64,000 bases of DNA from Platanthera guangdongensis (GCA_039583875.1 CM077150.1:174229499-174293498); one strand, 5' to 3'. Positions 22,470-34,969 are shown, numbered from the stretch's first letter. Program-made: numbers and translations. Notes: generated by a model not told the origin, from the sequence alone.

Positions 22470-24783
22470 TGTAACGCCCCGAAACTCAAAAGAGCGACGG
22501 GGGACGTTTTGGGCCAGTTTTGGGTTCTGGCTGCAGGAATACGGCCTAGGACACGGGCGTGTCCCAGGGCATGTCAACTTGTGTCGACACTCAGCCAGGA
22601 AGTCGACATTTTGAGCTCGACATTGTGTCGAGACTGGGCAGACAGCCTGCGACACGGGCGTGTCGCAGGGCGTTTTGACCCATGTCGACACATAGCACGC
22701 GAAGTCGACACTTTGCGTTCGACAAAGTGTCGAGACATGGCACACGGCCTGCGACAGGGGCGTGTCGCAGGGCGTGTCGACCCGTGTCGACACTCGTCCC
22801 GGGGAGTCGACATTTTACTCGACGTTGTGTCGAGACAAGGCACACGGCCTAGGACACGGGCGTGTCCAAGGCCGTGTCGTCAGGTCGACGATCTTCGCTC
22901 AACGAAGTGTCGAGTGTCGAGAACGTGTACACGGCCTGGAGCCCAGGCGTGTTGAGGTGATACGGGCAAGGACATGGGCGTGTCTAGAACCCGTGCAGTG
23001 CTCGGGTTATTTTCGGGGAAAAATGATGGGTGTACATGGCCGGCCACTTGGCCGTGTCAGGTCGAACACGGGCGTGTCAGATCGAACACGGGCGTGTTCG
23101 ATGCCCATGTGTTGTTCCAGGCGAGTCGATTTTGACGGCGAATGAGGCACAAGGCCTTGGATACGGGCGTGTGCCCGGCCGTGTGCAGTCCAGATTGGGC
23201 ATTTCAGTCCCGAATCAAAGTCGTTCATTTCTTTAATTGAAGATCCAACGGCTGGGGGTTGTTCCTGAAGGGATATACACGGGATTGGGCCTTAGAAACC
23301 CTCACTTTTCATGAGTGGTTGTCTTTCTAAAACTTAGAGATAGAGGAGAGCCAAGAAAGGAAGAAGGAGCTAGATCCGGCCATTGGAGGAGCTTCGAAGC
23401 TCCAAATCGCGAGCCGACTCCGGATCCACAGAGGCAAAGCTAGTGCGGTGCTTTTCATCCACTTACTTTCCCATGGCGCCAAAGAAAAACGCAAGGGTAA
23501 CGATTCTCTTCTTGAGCATGAGTAGCTCTCCTTCTTTGCATAGGAAGCCCGCTCTCGCGAGTTTGCGGTGAGTTGGAGGAGTTCCTTCGGGTAGATATGT
23601 GAAGTCCCCGTTGTTTAGAGTCAGTAAGCGAGAATGGACATGGGCATGATGTGTGAAGCCTATTCGGACATGTTGGTCTGGATCGGTGATGTTGCATTGC
23701 ATAATGACAGAGAAGACTCCGTGCTATTGGTTGTTTTTCGGGTTTTCTACACGGTAGATTTCAATAGGGAGCCTTGGGGATTAACCCAAAGGTGCACCCG
23801 GAAAACTGGGCGGATGCGTGATCTTGCCAACTTGGAGGCCTGAGAGCCAACTTGAACATAACCGGGTTATGTGAAATTGTGTGACGAAAATGGGACTCGG
23901 GTGAAGTTTGACCCGCGCAATTGGCTTAAATTGTCGTTACGACGTGAGCACGGGTTAGATGGAACCGTACCCACTTCTATGTCGTTCGGGCTAAAGAGAC
24001 CTAAAGTTACGTGGCACTTGTCGTTGGCATAGATGAGAGTATTCGGCGGTCTATGGCTTAAACTATCGTGACCCATGCCGGGAAGACAAATTGCTCATAG
24101 GTTTGGCCGTCAAAGTGGCGGTGGTGAGTCCGGAATGTCTATGTCTTTAATTGACGTGACATCGACCGGTTCACCGAGAATGTGCCCTGAGAGCACGGGG
24201 CGTGTGGCCATGCGAGCCAACGTCTGTGATGAAATGGTTATATATATATTGCTAGCTTATGCTAATGAAATGCAGGGAAGGAGCATCGCCGCCCCGAGTT
24301 GGGGGCGGGATCGTTATAATTTGGTCAGCATTGATGATCGTTGCCTTGTTTTGCCACCGTGCGGTGGTTTGTTGCTTGCAGGTGCTGCTGTACCAAGCGG
24401 TCAATAGCGGGCTAAAGCCCAATTTGCGAAGCCGGCCCTCGAAGGCCTAATTGGAAGTGTTTAATGTTTTTATTCATGTATCACCGGCCTGCGTGCCGTG
24501 GTTTGTAAATCATGTAATATCAAGTGAACCGTTTTGTAAGGCCTTAAGGCGTGTACTGGTGTATGTATAACATTCCTATTTTGGTATTAGTGGACATTCG
24601 TGCTTTAGTGCTGGGTTCTTTGTTGCAACTTATTAATCTGCTTCCACTAGAATGCTCTGTGTAGGACGTTATGATTGGTTGGATGGTTTCCATGAGTAAC
24701 CACCCGGTCTGTCTGTGGCATACGACATCGGGCCCTGGCCGGACCTACTGCTATATGCTATGTGACGGATAGTGGATGTTATA
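22470..24783 (+). repeat. G 5' LTR
   Basis: Start TGTAACGCCCCGAAACTC, end GTTATA (GTTACA in the 3' LTR). The U3 (about 22550-23190) is packed with GTGTCGACAC palindromes and ACACGGGCGTGT-type near-palindromes. The downstream part (23250-24783) is almost identical to 32300-33830. Open frames through the U3 follow the repeats and are not genes. Confidence 0.88.
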
Positions 24784-24786
24784 ATT

Positions 24787-24800
24787 TGGTATCAGACTAC
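24787..24800 (+). other. G primer binding site (Met-tRNA type)
   Basis: TGGTATCAGACTAC lies 3 bp after the LTR end. TGGTATCAGA matches the complement of the initiator Met-tRNA 3' end. Confidence 0.8.
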
Positions 24801-25006
24801 TGGTTTTGGTCGGGCTTAATATGAATTCGTGGACGAATTCTTTTTAAGGGGTGGTGAGCAAATTGTGTGCGTCATCATTATAACAGTAAAAGCTCATGAA
24901 TGTCCACTTAGGAATGAAAATACACGTGTTTGAGGAACCTGCGTGTTCCTATAATTGTTGTTTGCAATTTTATTTGGTCGCTTAACGGTGTTTTATACCA
25001 CTATAG

Positions 25007-26135
25007 GTGACCAGAAGTGGTGTTGGTCCGTCGGAACGCCGAGTTTCTGAGGCTAGCAGTGCACCAGATGTTGCTCCTGCAAGACCTCTATCGGCTGAGA
25101 ACATACGATTGGTGGCCGAAGCAGTGTTGGCCGTGATAAATGCACAGCATGCAAGGCAAACGCAACAGCCCGCTCCTGCGATGGAGCAGGTACCACTGCA
25201 AGAGGCTGAGCCGAGGAGAGTGGAGCATGTGGTTGTGGAACCGGTGGTGCCAAGGAGGGCAACCGAGAGACAGCTTAAGCATGTAATGAGCTTTAATCCT
25301 CATGTATTTTCGGGGTTGGGAACCCCATCTCAAGCTGAAGACTGGCTCTCCAGGGTGAAGAGAGTCATGACAGCAACGGAGACGGAGGAGTGGCAAATGA
25401 CCACCATTGCTACGTTCCTTTTTGGATGGTGAAGCGAGATTATGGTGGGAAGGTATGGAGCTGCATCATTTGAGAGGTAGACAACTTATAGACGTCCTGA
25501 TGGAAGAGTTCTCGGGATTGTTCTTAGCAAGATACCTCCCTTCTACTCAGAGGATTTCGATGGAGAACGAATTTCTAAAGTTGGTTCAGGGTGAGAAGAG
25601 CGTGGATGAATATCTCCATGATTTCAATCGTTTGAGTCGATATTCTAGCTCCACCATCGCGGATGAGGAGCGGAAAACGAATCGATTCAACGAAGGCTTG
25701 AGAGATGAGTTGAGATTACTACTCTTGGGGCCGATGACGCAGGGTTTCTTGACCTTCGTCAACACGGCCCGGTCCTTGGAGAAGGACTTGAAGAATGTCC
25801 AAGCAAAGAAAAGCTTGGGTGACAAGAAGTCTGAATGTAAAGTGCCGACTACTTCAATGTCCGGCTATCGAAGAATCTTTAAGAACCATAGGACTTCGGG
25901 TCCAGCTCCTGCTGGTGCTTCTAGGGCGACTACGGGTTGGACCCCGGGCGCATGTTTTACTTGTGGAAAGACGGGGCACTTTGCCCGCGATTGTTGGAGC
26001 AAACGTCCTAAGTCCGAGAGAAGGCCGGGAGAGACTTATGAAGAGAAGGGCAAGGCGGTGGAGTCGACTGCATCCCACTATGCTCCGGCCCAACCAAGGG
26101 TCCATAATCTTGGCAAACAGAAGGCCATCAAATAG
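25007..26135 (+). pseudogene. G gag (chromovirus type)
   Basis: The frame opens with GTG at 25007 (TRSGVGPSERR), suggesting a lost ATG. An Ala/Pro/Gln-rich N-terminus leads into the Gag domain: FNPHVFSGLGTPSQAEDWLSRV (about 25290), then DGEARLWWEGM, FLARYLPSTQR, and the EFLKLVQGEKSVDEYLHDFNRL block. A 1-bp frameshift in a T run near 25420 separates the two halves. A zinc knuckle CFTCGKTGHFARDC lies at 25953-25994. The frame ends with TAG at 26133-26135. It forms the particle shell and binds RNA through the knuckle. Confidence 0.85.
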
Positions 26136-26190
26136 GCTGATGTGGTGACATGTACGGTTTAATTTATAGCAAGTCAATTTCTTTAAATAA

Positions 26191-29100
26191 TTGTTATGCA
26201 CATGTTACCTTACCACTGCTTGTTTAGGATTTGTATTGATTTGTGAAAATCCGGCACGAGCACTCTTCCATACGGGAGCTTCACACTCCTTCTTGTCCGA
26301 AGGATTTATATCACGCATCGGAGTCCCTTCTTCGATGGCAAAGGATAAGTTGGATGTGTTGTTGCCCAATGGGTGTTCGATGCGAGCGGATAGGATCTGC
26401 GATGTTAAGATTCGTATTGGGAATCAGGAGTTCGACCTGCAGGCGTCTTTACTTCCATTAGTGGAGTTCGACGTTATATTTGGCATGGACTGGCTCTCGG
26501 AGCAGCAGACCTATATTGACCGCGGTTGCAAGGAAGTCAAGCTGGGAGCAAGTTGTGAGACGACTTTTACGGGCTTAAAGGGGTCGAGCAAGACGTTGAT
26601 GTCTGCTCTTCAGGTGGTGAAGGTGGTTCATGCTGGTGCAGAACTGTTCTTTACACTAGTGGAGGTTGCAAAGCCGAAGCCCGCGTTGGATTGTATTTCA
26701 GTGGTATCGGAATACCCTGATGTGTTCCCCGCAGATCTTCCTGGAGCCCCTCCTCAGCGGGAGATAGATTTTACGATTGAGCTAGTGCCAGGTGAAAAGC
26801 CTGTGTCACGATCACCTTATCGGCTAGCGGCTAAGGAAATGGCGGAGCTGAAATTTCAACTGCAAGAATTGTTGGAGCAAGGGTATGTGCGCCCGAGTTC
26901 TTCGCCTTGGAGCGCACTGGTCCTCTTTGTTAAGAAGAAGAACAGAAGCTTGAGGCTATGTATTGATTATCGGGAGCTCAACAAGTTGACGGAGAAGAAC
27001 AAGTACTCGATCCCCCGGATTGATGATCTTTTTGAAAAGTTAGTCGGGTCGATGGTGTACTCGAAGTTGGATCTCAAGGCTGGGTACTATCAGCTACGAA
27101 TAAGGGAGAGTGATATCCCGAAGATAGCGTTTAGTACGAGATACAGGCATTATGAGTTTACGGTCATGTCGTTTGGGCTGACTAATGCGCCGTCAGTGTT
27201 CATGGATTTGATGAACAGGACTTTCAGGGAGTACTTGGACCATTTCGTAATCGTCTTCATCGATGATATTTTGGTGTACTTGCAAAGTGAGGAAGATCAC
27301 TTCAAGAATCTTCATTTGGTTCTGGAGACGCTAAGGAGAAATCAGTTGTATGCCAAGTTCTCGAAGTGCGAGTTTTGGCTATCCTCAGTGGCGTTCCTCG
27401 GTCATATAGTGAGTGGAGAGGGTATTGCTGTGGATCCGGCGAAGATCGTTGCGATACGGGAGTGGCCTGAGCTTGTTACTGTAGCGGAAGTCCGGAGCTT
27501 TCTGGGGCTTGCCGGCTATTATAGGCGCTTCGTAGAGAACTTCTCGCGGATAGCGTTACCTCTCACTACTTTGACGAGGAAGGAGCATAAGTTCATTTGG
27601 ACGACGGAGTGCGCGCGAGCTTTTGAGGAGTTGAAGTGTCGGTTGACCACGACGCCTGTGCTGAGTTCGCCATGTGGGACCGAAGGCTATGAGATTAATA
27701 GTGATGCTTCGGGCAGCGGTTTGTGTTGCGTGCTACTGGAACATGGAAGTGTAATAGCTTATGGCTCGAGACAGCTAAAAGTGCATGAAAGGAACTATCC
27801 GGTCCATGACTTGGAGTTAGCGGCCGTGATTTTTGCCTTGAAGCTGTGGAGACACTATTTGTACGGTGTGAAGATTGATATCTACACCGATCACAAGAAC
27901 CTGAAGTATCTAATTGATCAGAAGGATCTGAATATGCGGCAGCGTAGATGGATGGAGTTCCTGGGGGACTATACATTCAAGATCCACTACGTGCCTGGTA
28001 AAGGGAATGCGGTTGCGGACGCGTTGAGTCGCCGAGCCCCAGCTCAAGCTAATTGGCTATCGGTGCATGATGAGCGGTTGGTGCGGGAGTTGGAGGCATT
28101 GGAGATTGTTTGTGTGGATAAGCAATCATGTGCTGAAGCAGTTCTGAATTGGACTGAAGTCCAATATGACCTGGCTGATCGGATTCGGCAGGCTTTGTAT
28201 ATGGATGTTCATATAAAGCAGTTCATGGTAGAGGCTTTGGATGGGTCAAATTCCCAATTCGTTGTGGAGGACAGATTGCTTTGGAAAGACGGTCGTCTGT
28301 GCGTCCCATGTGTGGGTAATTTGCGGGTGGAGTTGTTGTACGAGGCACACCATACCAAGTACTCGATTCACCCGGGGAGCACGAAGATGTACCGCGATGT
28401 CAAGAAACTGTTTTGGTGGCCGGGTTTGAAGAAAGATGTGGCGCTCTACGTAGCGAAGTGCCAAACTTGCCCCTTGGTGAAGGCGGCATGCCAAAAGCCG
28501 GGAGGATTTCTTAAGTCCTTGCCTATTCCGGAGTGGAAATTTGACGACATCTCTATGGACTTTGTGCACGGTTTGCCAAGGTCGAAAAAGGGGAATGTCG
28601 CCATTTGGGTAGTCATGGATCGATTAATGAAGGTGTCGCATTTTATTCCGCATAGGAAGGATGATCCGGTAGAGAAGTTGGCATAACTTTATGTGGATAA
28701 CATTGTATGGCTTCATGGTGTGCCCCGCAGCATCGTGAGTGACCGAGATGGGCGGTTCACGTCCAATGATTGGAGGCTAGTGCAACAAATGTTGGGGACA
28801 AAGTTGAAATTCAGCACAGCCTTCCATCCGCAAACGGATGGGCAGACCGAGAGGGTCAATAGAACTATGGAAGACATGCTCCGCATGTGTGTCTTGGATT
28901 TTGGGAAGCAATGGGAATACCACCTTTATTTGGTGGAGTTCGCATACAACAACAGCTACCAAGAGAGTATTCAAATGGCGCCCTTCAAGGCCCTATATGG
29001 TAGAAAATGTCGCACGCCGTTGTCTTGGTTAGAAACGGGTGAGTCAAAGATGTATAAGCGATTGGAAGTGGAGGATGCTACTTCTTTGGTGAGAACCATT

Positions 29101-29676
29101 CGGGAGAGGTTGCTTATCACTCAGGACCGGCAAGTGAAGTACTATATTTCCAAGCACAGGAACGTGGAGTTCGCTGTGGGCGACTATGTGTACTTAAAGA
29201 TCAAGCCGTTCAAGGGTATCTCGCGGGTGCGGCGATTGAAAAAGCTAAGCCCGAGGTACCTTGGGCCGTTTGAGGTTCTGGAGCGAGTTGGTGAAGCAGC
29301 CTATCGGTTGAAGCTTTCAGTGGAGCTTGGTGGATTACATGATGTATTCCATATTTCGGTGCTTCGGAAGGTGGTGCAAGAGCCTACACAAGTGATCGCA
29401 GTTGATCAAGTGTCGGTGGATAGTGGGCTGACGACAAAGGTCAAGTCCGTGCGGATTGAGGACTCAAAGGTCAAGCGGCTACGCAATATAGAGATCAGGA
29501 TGATCAAGATCCGGTGGGACAATTGCGGTCATGAGGAGCTCTCTTGGGAGCAAGAGCAGACCATGCTTGACGAGTATCCGGAGTTGTTCCGCTCCGATAC
29601 AAATTTTGGTTTTGTACATGTCTTTCCTTTATATAAATTCGCGGACGAAATTCTTTTAAGAGGGGGAGTGTTTTAA
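26191..29676 (+). pseudogene. G pol: protease, RT, RNase H, integrase
   Basis: One frame with a single in-frame TAA at 28684-28686. Protease: the motif near residue 27 reads FHTGASHSF, with His (CAT, 26269-26271) where the family has the catalytic Asp. [13 protein letters not shown] (about 26955), [21 protein letters not shown], and the catalytic FIDD near 27258. RNase [10 protein letters not shown] (about 27693) and [10 protein letters not shown]. The linker [15 protein letters not shown] ends near 28035. Integrase: zinc-binding H/C module (about 28340-28470), core Asp in SMDFVHG, Asp in SDRDGRF, Glu in [10 protein letters not shown] (about 28840). The C-terminal GPY/F module ends EEQ-like ([15 protein letters not shown]). 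The region between gag and protease also carries stops. RT and RNase H look intact. The protease is predicted inactive. Confidence 0.92.
29656..29668 (+). other. G polypurine tract
   Basis: The run AAGAGGGGGAG directly precedes the TG start of the 3' LTR at 29669, the expected place for plus-strand priming. The last codons of the pol frame overlap it. Confidence 0.85.
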
Positions 29677-32600
29677 TGCCCCGAAACTCAAAAGAGCGAC
29701 GGGGGACGTTTTGGGCCAGTTTTGGGTTCTGGCTGCAGGCACACGGCCTGGGACACGGGCGTGTCCTAGGGCGTGTCAAGCTTGTGTCAACACTCAGCCG
29801 GGAAGTCGACATTTTGAGCTCGACACTGTGTCGATACTGGGCACACGGCGTGCGACACGGGCGTGTCGCAGGGCGTGTCGACCCGTGTCGACACTTAGCC
29901 CGCGAAGTCGACACTCTGCGTTCGACGAAGTGTCGAGACATGGCACACGACCTGCGACATGGGCGTGTCGTAGGGCGTGTCGACCCGTGTCGACACTCGT
30001 CCCAGGGAGTCGACATTTTTCTCGACGTTGTGTCGAGACAAGGCACACGGCCTAGGACACGGGCGTATCCAAGGCCGTGTCGTCAGGTCGACGATCTTCG
30101 CTCGACGAAGTGTCGAGTGTTGAGACTGTGTACACGACCTGGAGCCCAGGTGTGTTGAGGTGACACGGGCAAGGAAAGTGGGTGAATGGATGGCTTGGGA
30201 AACCTATCCGCGCGGACTACGCGGACAGGGTTGGCGGACTGCTAGGTCGGCAGGGATGTTGCAGGCGGTTTGTTCTGTGGCGGCCTGGGCGGTCTGTTCG
30301 CGCAGACTACGCGGACAGCAGTGGCGGTGTGACAGGCCAGTGTATGCTCAGCAGGCGGTTGACTCCCAGGAAGTAACCGGGCGGATAGGAATGTTATCCG
30401 CGGAGTCCGGCATGAAGCGGACTGAAGAACTGGAGCTCGGCAGACCGATTTGGCAGTTGCCTTGGTCTTGCTCTAGTGAAGCGGCAAGTGGAAGCCGCGG
30501 AGACCGCCGGTCAGCGCGGACAGAAACTGGAGGTCGCCCGGTATGGCGGGCTAGATCCAGTGTCCGCCAGTAAGTGCGGACTGGCCCTTGTGGCCAGCGG
30601 ACTGGACTTGGTGGGAATTGAACCAAGTCCAGGATGGCTCAGTCCGGGGAGATCGCGCAGTGGAGCGCGGGCTGGTTTCTCAGTCCGTCAAGCGTAGTAG
30701 AAGTGCTGTTGCCTTGTTTGCTAGCTTGGGGAAATGCGGACTGGAGAATTGCTTGTGCAGGAGCGTGCGGACTGGAGCCGGAGTCCGCTGAGTCCGGTTT
30801 AGCCTTGTGACGAGGTAATGGACTCAGGAGTTACGGACTGGAGTCTGCTGTTAGCGGACTGGATTGGCGTGTCCGCTAAGTCCGGAGGTGCCTTGGCAAT
30901 GAGGTAATGGACTTGGGATATGCGGACGGTAGCCGGGTGTCCGCTGAGTCCGGCAAGTGCCTTGATGGCGAGGCTGCGGGCTCGGGTTTTGCGGGCTGAT
31001 GCCTTGTCCGCAGAATGGCGGACACGGCTGTTGTGGAGTCTGGCTATGGTGGTCCTGGCTTGGCCTCTGGCGGCAAGGCGGGCTGGATATTAGAGTCCGG
31101 CCTTGTAGAAGCTGGGGCGGACTGGCTATCTGCACAGGAGCGGCGAACTGGAATGTGTGTCCGCGGGCTGGCGGACACACTTGTTCTAGCTGCGGGTTGT
31201 GGCGGTGATCCTATCGGCTAGGGCGGTGACCATACTCATCGTCGTGCCTATAAATAGGACTCATGTCACATCAGGAAAAAAGGTAACCTATACCGATGTA
31301 AGTGAACAGTAATTGAGCTCGCGTAAGTTGCTGCGGTCTGGACCTTGGTGTCCGCGCGGATTGAGAGTTGACCCGGTTGTGCTGTGCAGGTTATGCGGAT
31401 AGCGCTGGAAAGCCAGGACTTGGCTCTGATTGCGGTCAGGGACAGTGCGGATTCTGCGGTTAAGCAACAGGCGGTAAACAGCAGGTCGCGGATAGCGACC
31501 AGGCGGTCTTCTCTTTGGCGACTTGGTTCGGGGTTCAGGAAGTCGCCTACTTCAGGCGGACTGTTCCATTCGGTGACGCAGCTTGTGCGGTCTGGCGGCA
31601 AGCAGACCGGCGATGAAGAGCTAAGCATTGGAATAAGGGGTGAGTCCGCGCGGCTTGGGTTGCGGTCTGGCGACCTGGCGGACTGAGCGGACTCCACAGC
31701 AGTAGGTCGGCGGCTTGTTGATTGAGTCCGCGCGGCTTGTTTTTTGTTCTTGTCTTTGTAACTGTCTCTGCTCCCCCGGTGTTGGGTTTTGGTGAAGCAT
31801 GTCTCGCCATGTATGTCTCGCCTTGTAAAGAAGTTTGCTCTTGATCAATAAAGAAGCTTGTGCTGCATGTGTTGCTGGTTGTTACTGCTTTGTTGAGATA
31901 ACCACTGCTAACTCCACGATCCGGGAAAACTTTCAACATTATAAGTGGGCGTATTCTCCTTCGGTTTGTTGAGTTTTCAACAGGGTATCCAAGGGGGCGT
32001 CTGCGGTTTGTTGAATTTTAACAGTGCGTGTCCTAGAACCCGTGTAGTGCTCGGATTGTTTTCGGGGAAAAACGATGGGTGTACACGGCCGGCCGCACAG
32101 CCATGTCAGGTGGAACACGGGCGTGTCAGATCGAACACGGGCGTGTTCGATGCCCGTGTGTTGTTCCAGGCAAGTCGATTTTGACGGCGAATGAGGCACA
32201 CGGCCCTGGACACGGGCGTGTGCAAGGCCGTGTGCGGTCCATATTGGGCATTTCAGTCCCGAATCAAAGCAGTTCATTTCTTTAATTGATGATCCAACGG
32301 CTGGGGGTTGTTCCTGAAGGGATATACCCGGGATTGGGACTTAGAAACCCTCACTTTTCATGAGTGGTTGTCTTTCTAAAACTTAGAGAGAGGGGAGAGC
32401 CAAGGAAGGAAGAAGGAGCTAGATCCGGCCATTGGAGGAGCTTCGAAGCTCCAAATCGCGAGCCGACTCCGGATCCACGGAGGCAAAGCTAGTGCGGTGC
32501 TTTTCATCCGCTTACTTTCCCATGGCACCAAAGAAGAACGCAAGGGTAACGATTCTCTTCTTGAGCATGAGTAGCTCTCCTTCTTTGCATAGGAAGCCCG

Positions 32601-33830
32601 CTCTCGCGAGTTTGCGGTGAGTTGGAGGCGTTCATTCTGGTAGATATGTGAAGTCCCCGTTGTTTAGAGTCCGTAAGCGAGAACAGACATATGCATGATG
32701 TGTGAAGCCTATCCGGACATGTTGGTCTGGATCGGTGATGTTGCATTGCATAATGCCGGAGAAGACTCCGTGTTATTGGTTGTTTTTCGGGTTTTCTACA
32801 CGGTAGATTGCAACAGGGAGCCTTGGAGATTAACCCAAAGGTGCACCCGGAAAACTGGGCGGATGCGTGATCTTGCCAACTTGGAGGCCTGAGAGCCAAC
32901 TTGAACATAACCGGGTTATGTGAAATTGTGTGACAAAAATGAGACTTGGGAGAAGTTTGACCCGCGCAAATGGCTTAAATTGTCGTTGCGATGTGAGCAC
33001 GTGTTAGATGGTATAATACCCACATCTATGTCGTTCGGGCTAAAGAGACCTAAAGTTACGTGGCACTTGCCATTGGCATAGATGAGTGTCTTCGGCGGTC
33101 TATGGCTTAAATTGTTGTGACCCATGCTGGGAAGACAAATTGCTCATAGGTTTGGCCGTCAAAGTGGCGGTGGTGAGTCCAGAATGTCTATGGCTTTAAT
33201 TGACGTTACATCGACTGGTTCACCGAGAATGTGGCCTGAGAGCACGGGGCGTGTGGCCGTGTGAGCCAACGTCTGTGATGAAATGGTTATATATATTGCT
33301 CTCTTATACTAATGAAATGCAGGGAAGGAGCATCGCCGCCCCGAGTTGGGGGCGGGATCGTTATAATTTGGTCAGCATTGCGGACCGTCGCCTTGTTTTG
33401 CCACCTTGCGGTGGTTTGTTGCTTGCAGGTGCAGCTGGACCAAGCGGTCAATAGCGGGCTAAAGCCCAATTTGCGAAGCCGACCCTCGAAGGCCTAATTG
33501 GAAGTGTTTACTGTTTTTATTCATGTATGACCGGCCTGCGTGCCGTGGTTTGTAAATCATGTAATATCAAGTGAACTGTTTTGTAAGGCCTTAAGGCTTG
33601 TACCGGTGTATGTATAACATTCCTATTTTGGTATTAGTGGACATTCGTGCTTTAGTGCTGGGTTCTTTGTTGCAACTTATTAATCTGCTTCCGCTATAAT
33701 GCTCTGTGTAGGACGTTATGATTGGTTGGATGGTTTCCATGAGTAACCACCCGGTCTGTCTGTGGCATACGGCGTCGGGCCCTGGCCGGACCTACTGCTA
33801 TATGCTATGTGACGGATAGGGGGTGTTACA
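29669..33830 (+). repeat. G 3' LTR, enlarged by insert I
   Basis: It matches the 5' LTR from 29672 to about 30173 and again from about 32026 to 33830. The 4.16 kb length is explained by the foreign 1.85 kb block. The end GTTACA is intact. The GTGTCGACAC and ACACGGGCGTGT arrays are present on both sides of the insert. Confidence 0.88.
30174..32025 (+). mobile_element. Insert I: LTR-like, GC-rich repeat block in the G 3' LTR
   Basis: The block is absent from the G 5' LTR, so it is a later insertion. It is dominated by GCGGACT/AGTCCGC half-sites in both orientations. Near its 3' part lie a TATA box (CTATAAATAGGA, about 31248-31259) and an AATAAA (about 31845). The end has two copies of a TTTGTTGA-TTTT-AACAG unit (about 31966-32024). 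This is the anatomy of a solo LTR. Exact termini and target duplication are not clear, and no coding sequence is recognised. Confidence 0.6.
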
Positions 33831-34885
33831 CAATATACTCGAGTAGTCTTTCTTATACTCGAGTAGATCCTTCATGTTCTCGAGTAAGTCACTATACATA
33901 CTCGAGTAGTTCTATCTGCTTACTCGAGTAGTTGATTTCTATCTACTCGAGTAGCCTATCTTTATATACCTGAGTATGCTCTCCTTCATGTACTCGAGTA
34001 GTTGTTCAACTACTCAAGGAGCTCTTCTCTTACTCGTGTATATGGCTGAACTTTCCTAAAATTTTGTCTAAGTCTTTTTCTGACGGGATTTTCAAATCAC
34101 GTGAAATGATTGGTCCACGTGTACATCATTATGACCGATTATGACTGTTATTCTCTCCTATATAAAGTCTTATCAGAAAATGACAAACCCTAAGTATTCT
34201 CTAAGCCTTCATTGTCAATCTACTTTAAGAAAGTTCTTCAGTCGACTCCTCTCTGTTTTCACGAAACGGAAGCCGCCGCCGCAGCCATCTTCTCCGGCCA
34301 CTGCTTCTAAGTTTAGAGGATTCATTCTGAAGAAAGTTACAGATCGAGATCGACATCATTGCTCGTCTTCTCTCTCCGATTCTGTAAAAGCAAGAAGATC
34401 CAGATCTGGGCAAAGATTTTCTTCACCGATTTCTGAAAGTGCTGCAAAGTTCATAAGAAGAAGATTCTGGCCATTTCATCAGATTTGATTGGATTTACTG
34501 TTTGTATAATTTTTCTAAAACTTTATTAATCTTGTAGGAGAAAGTTTCTCCGAGTGTAGGAGTTTTTCACTCCGAGTTTGTAGGAAGTGTTATCTTCTGA
34601 GGTGTAGATCCCGTTGTTTGGATCGAGTTTGTAGGAACTTTGTTCCGAGGGTAGGATCGGTTTTTCGATCCGAGATAGTGGAGTAGCCGAGTCTAGTTGA
34701 TTGCTAGATCGGTGAGGGAAAGTGGATGTACCCAAGGTAGGGGAACCACTATAAATCTTGTGTCGCCTGTGATATTGGTAGATAGTTCTGTGCTGTGCTC
34801 TACATATCTTTTATTCCGCAAATGACGCACAACTCACCTATTCACCCCCCTCTAAGTGATTTAGGTAGACAACTGTTTTCTTTCA
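33831..34885 (+). repeat. B 5' LTR, second part
   Basis: It continues the TACTCGAGTA array (about 33836-34040, ending in the degenerate unit ACTCGTGTA). Then come a TATA box (CTATATAAAG, about 34158), a transcribed R-U5 region with TTTGTAGGA repeats, and the block GTGGATGTACCCAAGG-GGGAACCACTATAAA. The end is TTTCA at 34885. Confidence 0.85.
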
Positions 34886-34888
34886 ATT

Positions 34889-34904
34889 GGTATCAAAGCG
34901 AGGT
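34889..34904 (+). other. B primer binding site (Met-tRNA type)
   Basis: TGGTATCAAAGCGAGG starts three bases after the LTR end at 34885. The same sequence occurs in element C. Confidence 0.8.
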
Positions 34905-34969
34905 TGATCGTCAAAAGGTTAACACCTTGATCAGATCCAAATCTGTTGTCTGAAAGATTCTACCATAAA

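Larger units (their letters stand above)
22470..33830 (+). mobile_element. Element G: complete Del/Tekay-like Ty3/gypsy chromovirus
   Basis: The element is bounded by TGTAAC (22470) and GTTACA (33830). It is flanked by TAATA and CAATA, a 5-bp target duplication with one mismatch, inside the palindrome array of the B LTR. It contains two LTRs (2314 bp, and 4162 bp including insert I), a TGGTATC primer site, gag, pol and a polypurine tract. The order RT, RNase H, integrase and the GPY/F-type integrase end fit the Del/Tekay clade. Coding decay is light: one gag frameshift, a broken gag-protease junction, and one nonsense codon in integrase. Confidence 0.9.

Noticed and set aside
22509..23145. 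Long open frames with Arg/Cys/His-rich translations in the G and H LTRs
   Set aside because: They exist on both strands and simply read through the GTGTCGACAC and CACGGGCGTGTC repeats. No domain is present and copies differ by frameshifts.
30160..31221. Trp/Gly-rich open frames in insert I as genes
   Set aside because: Overlapping frames on both strands arise from GCGGACT repeats. There is no start context or domain.
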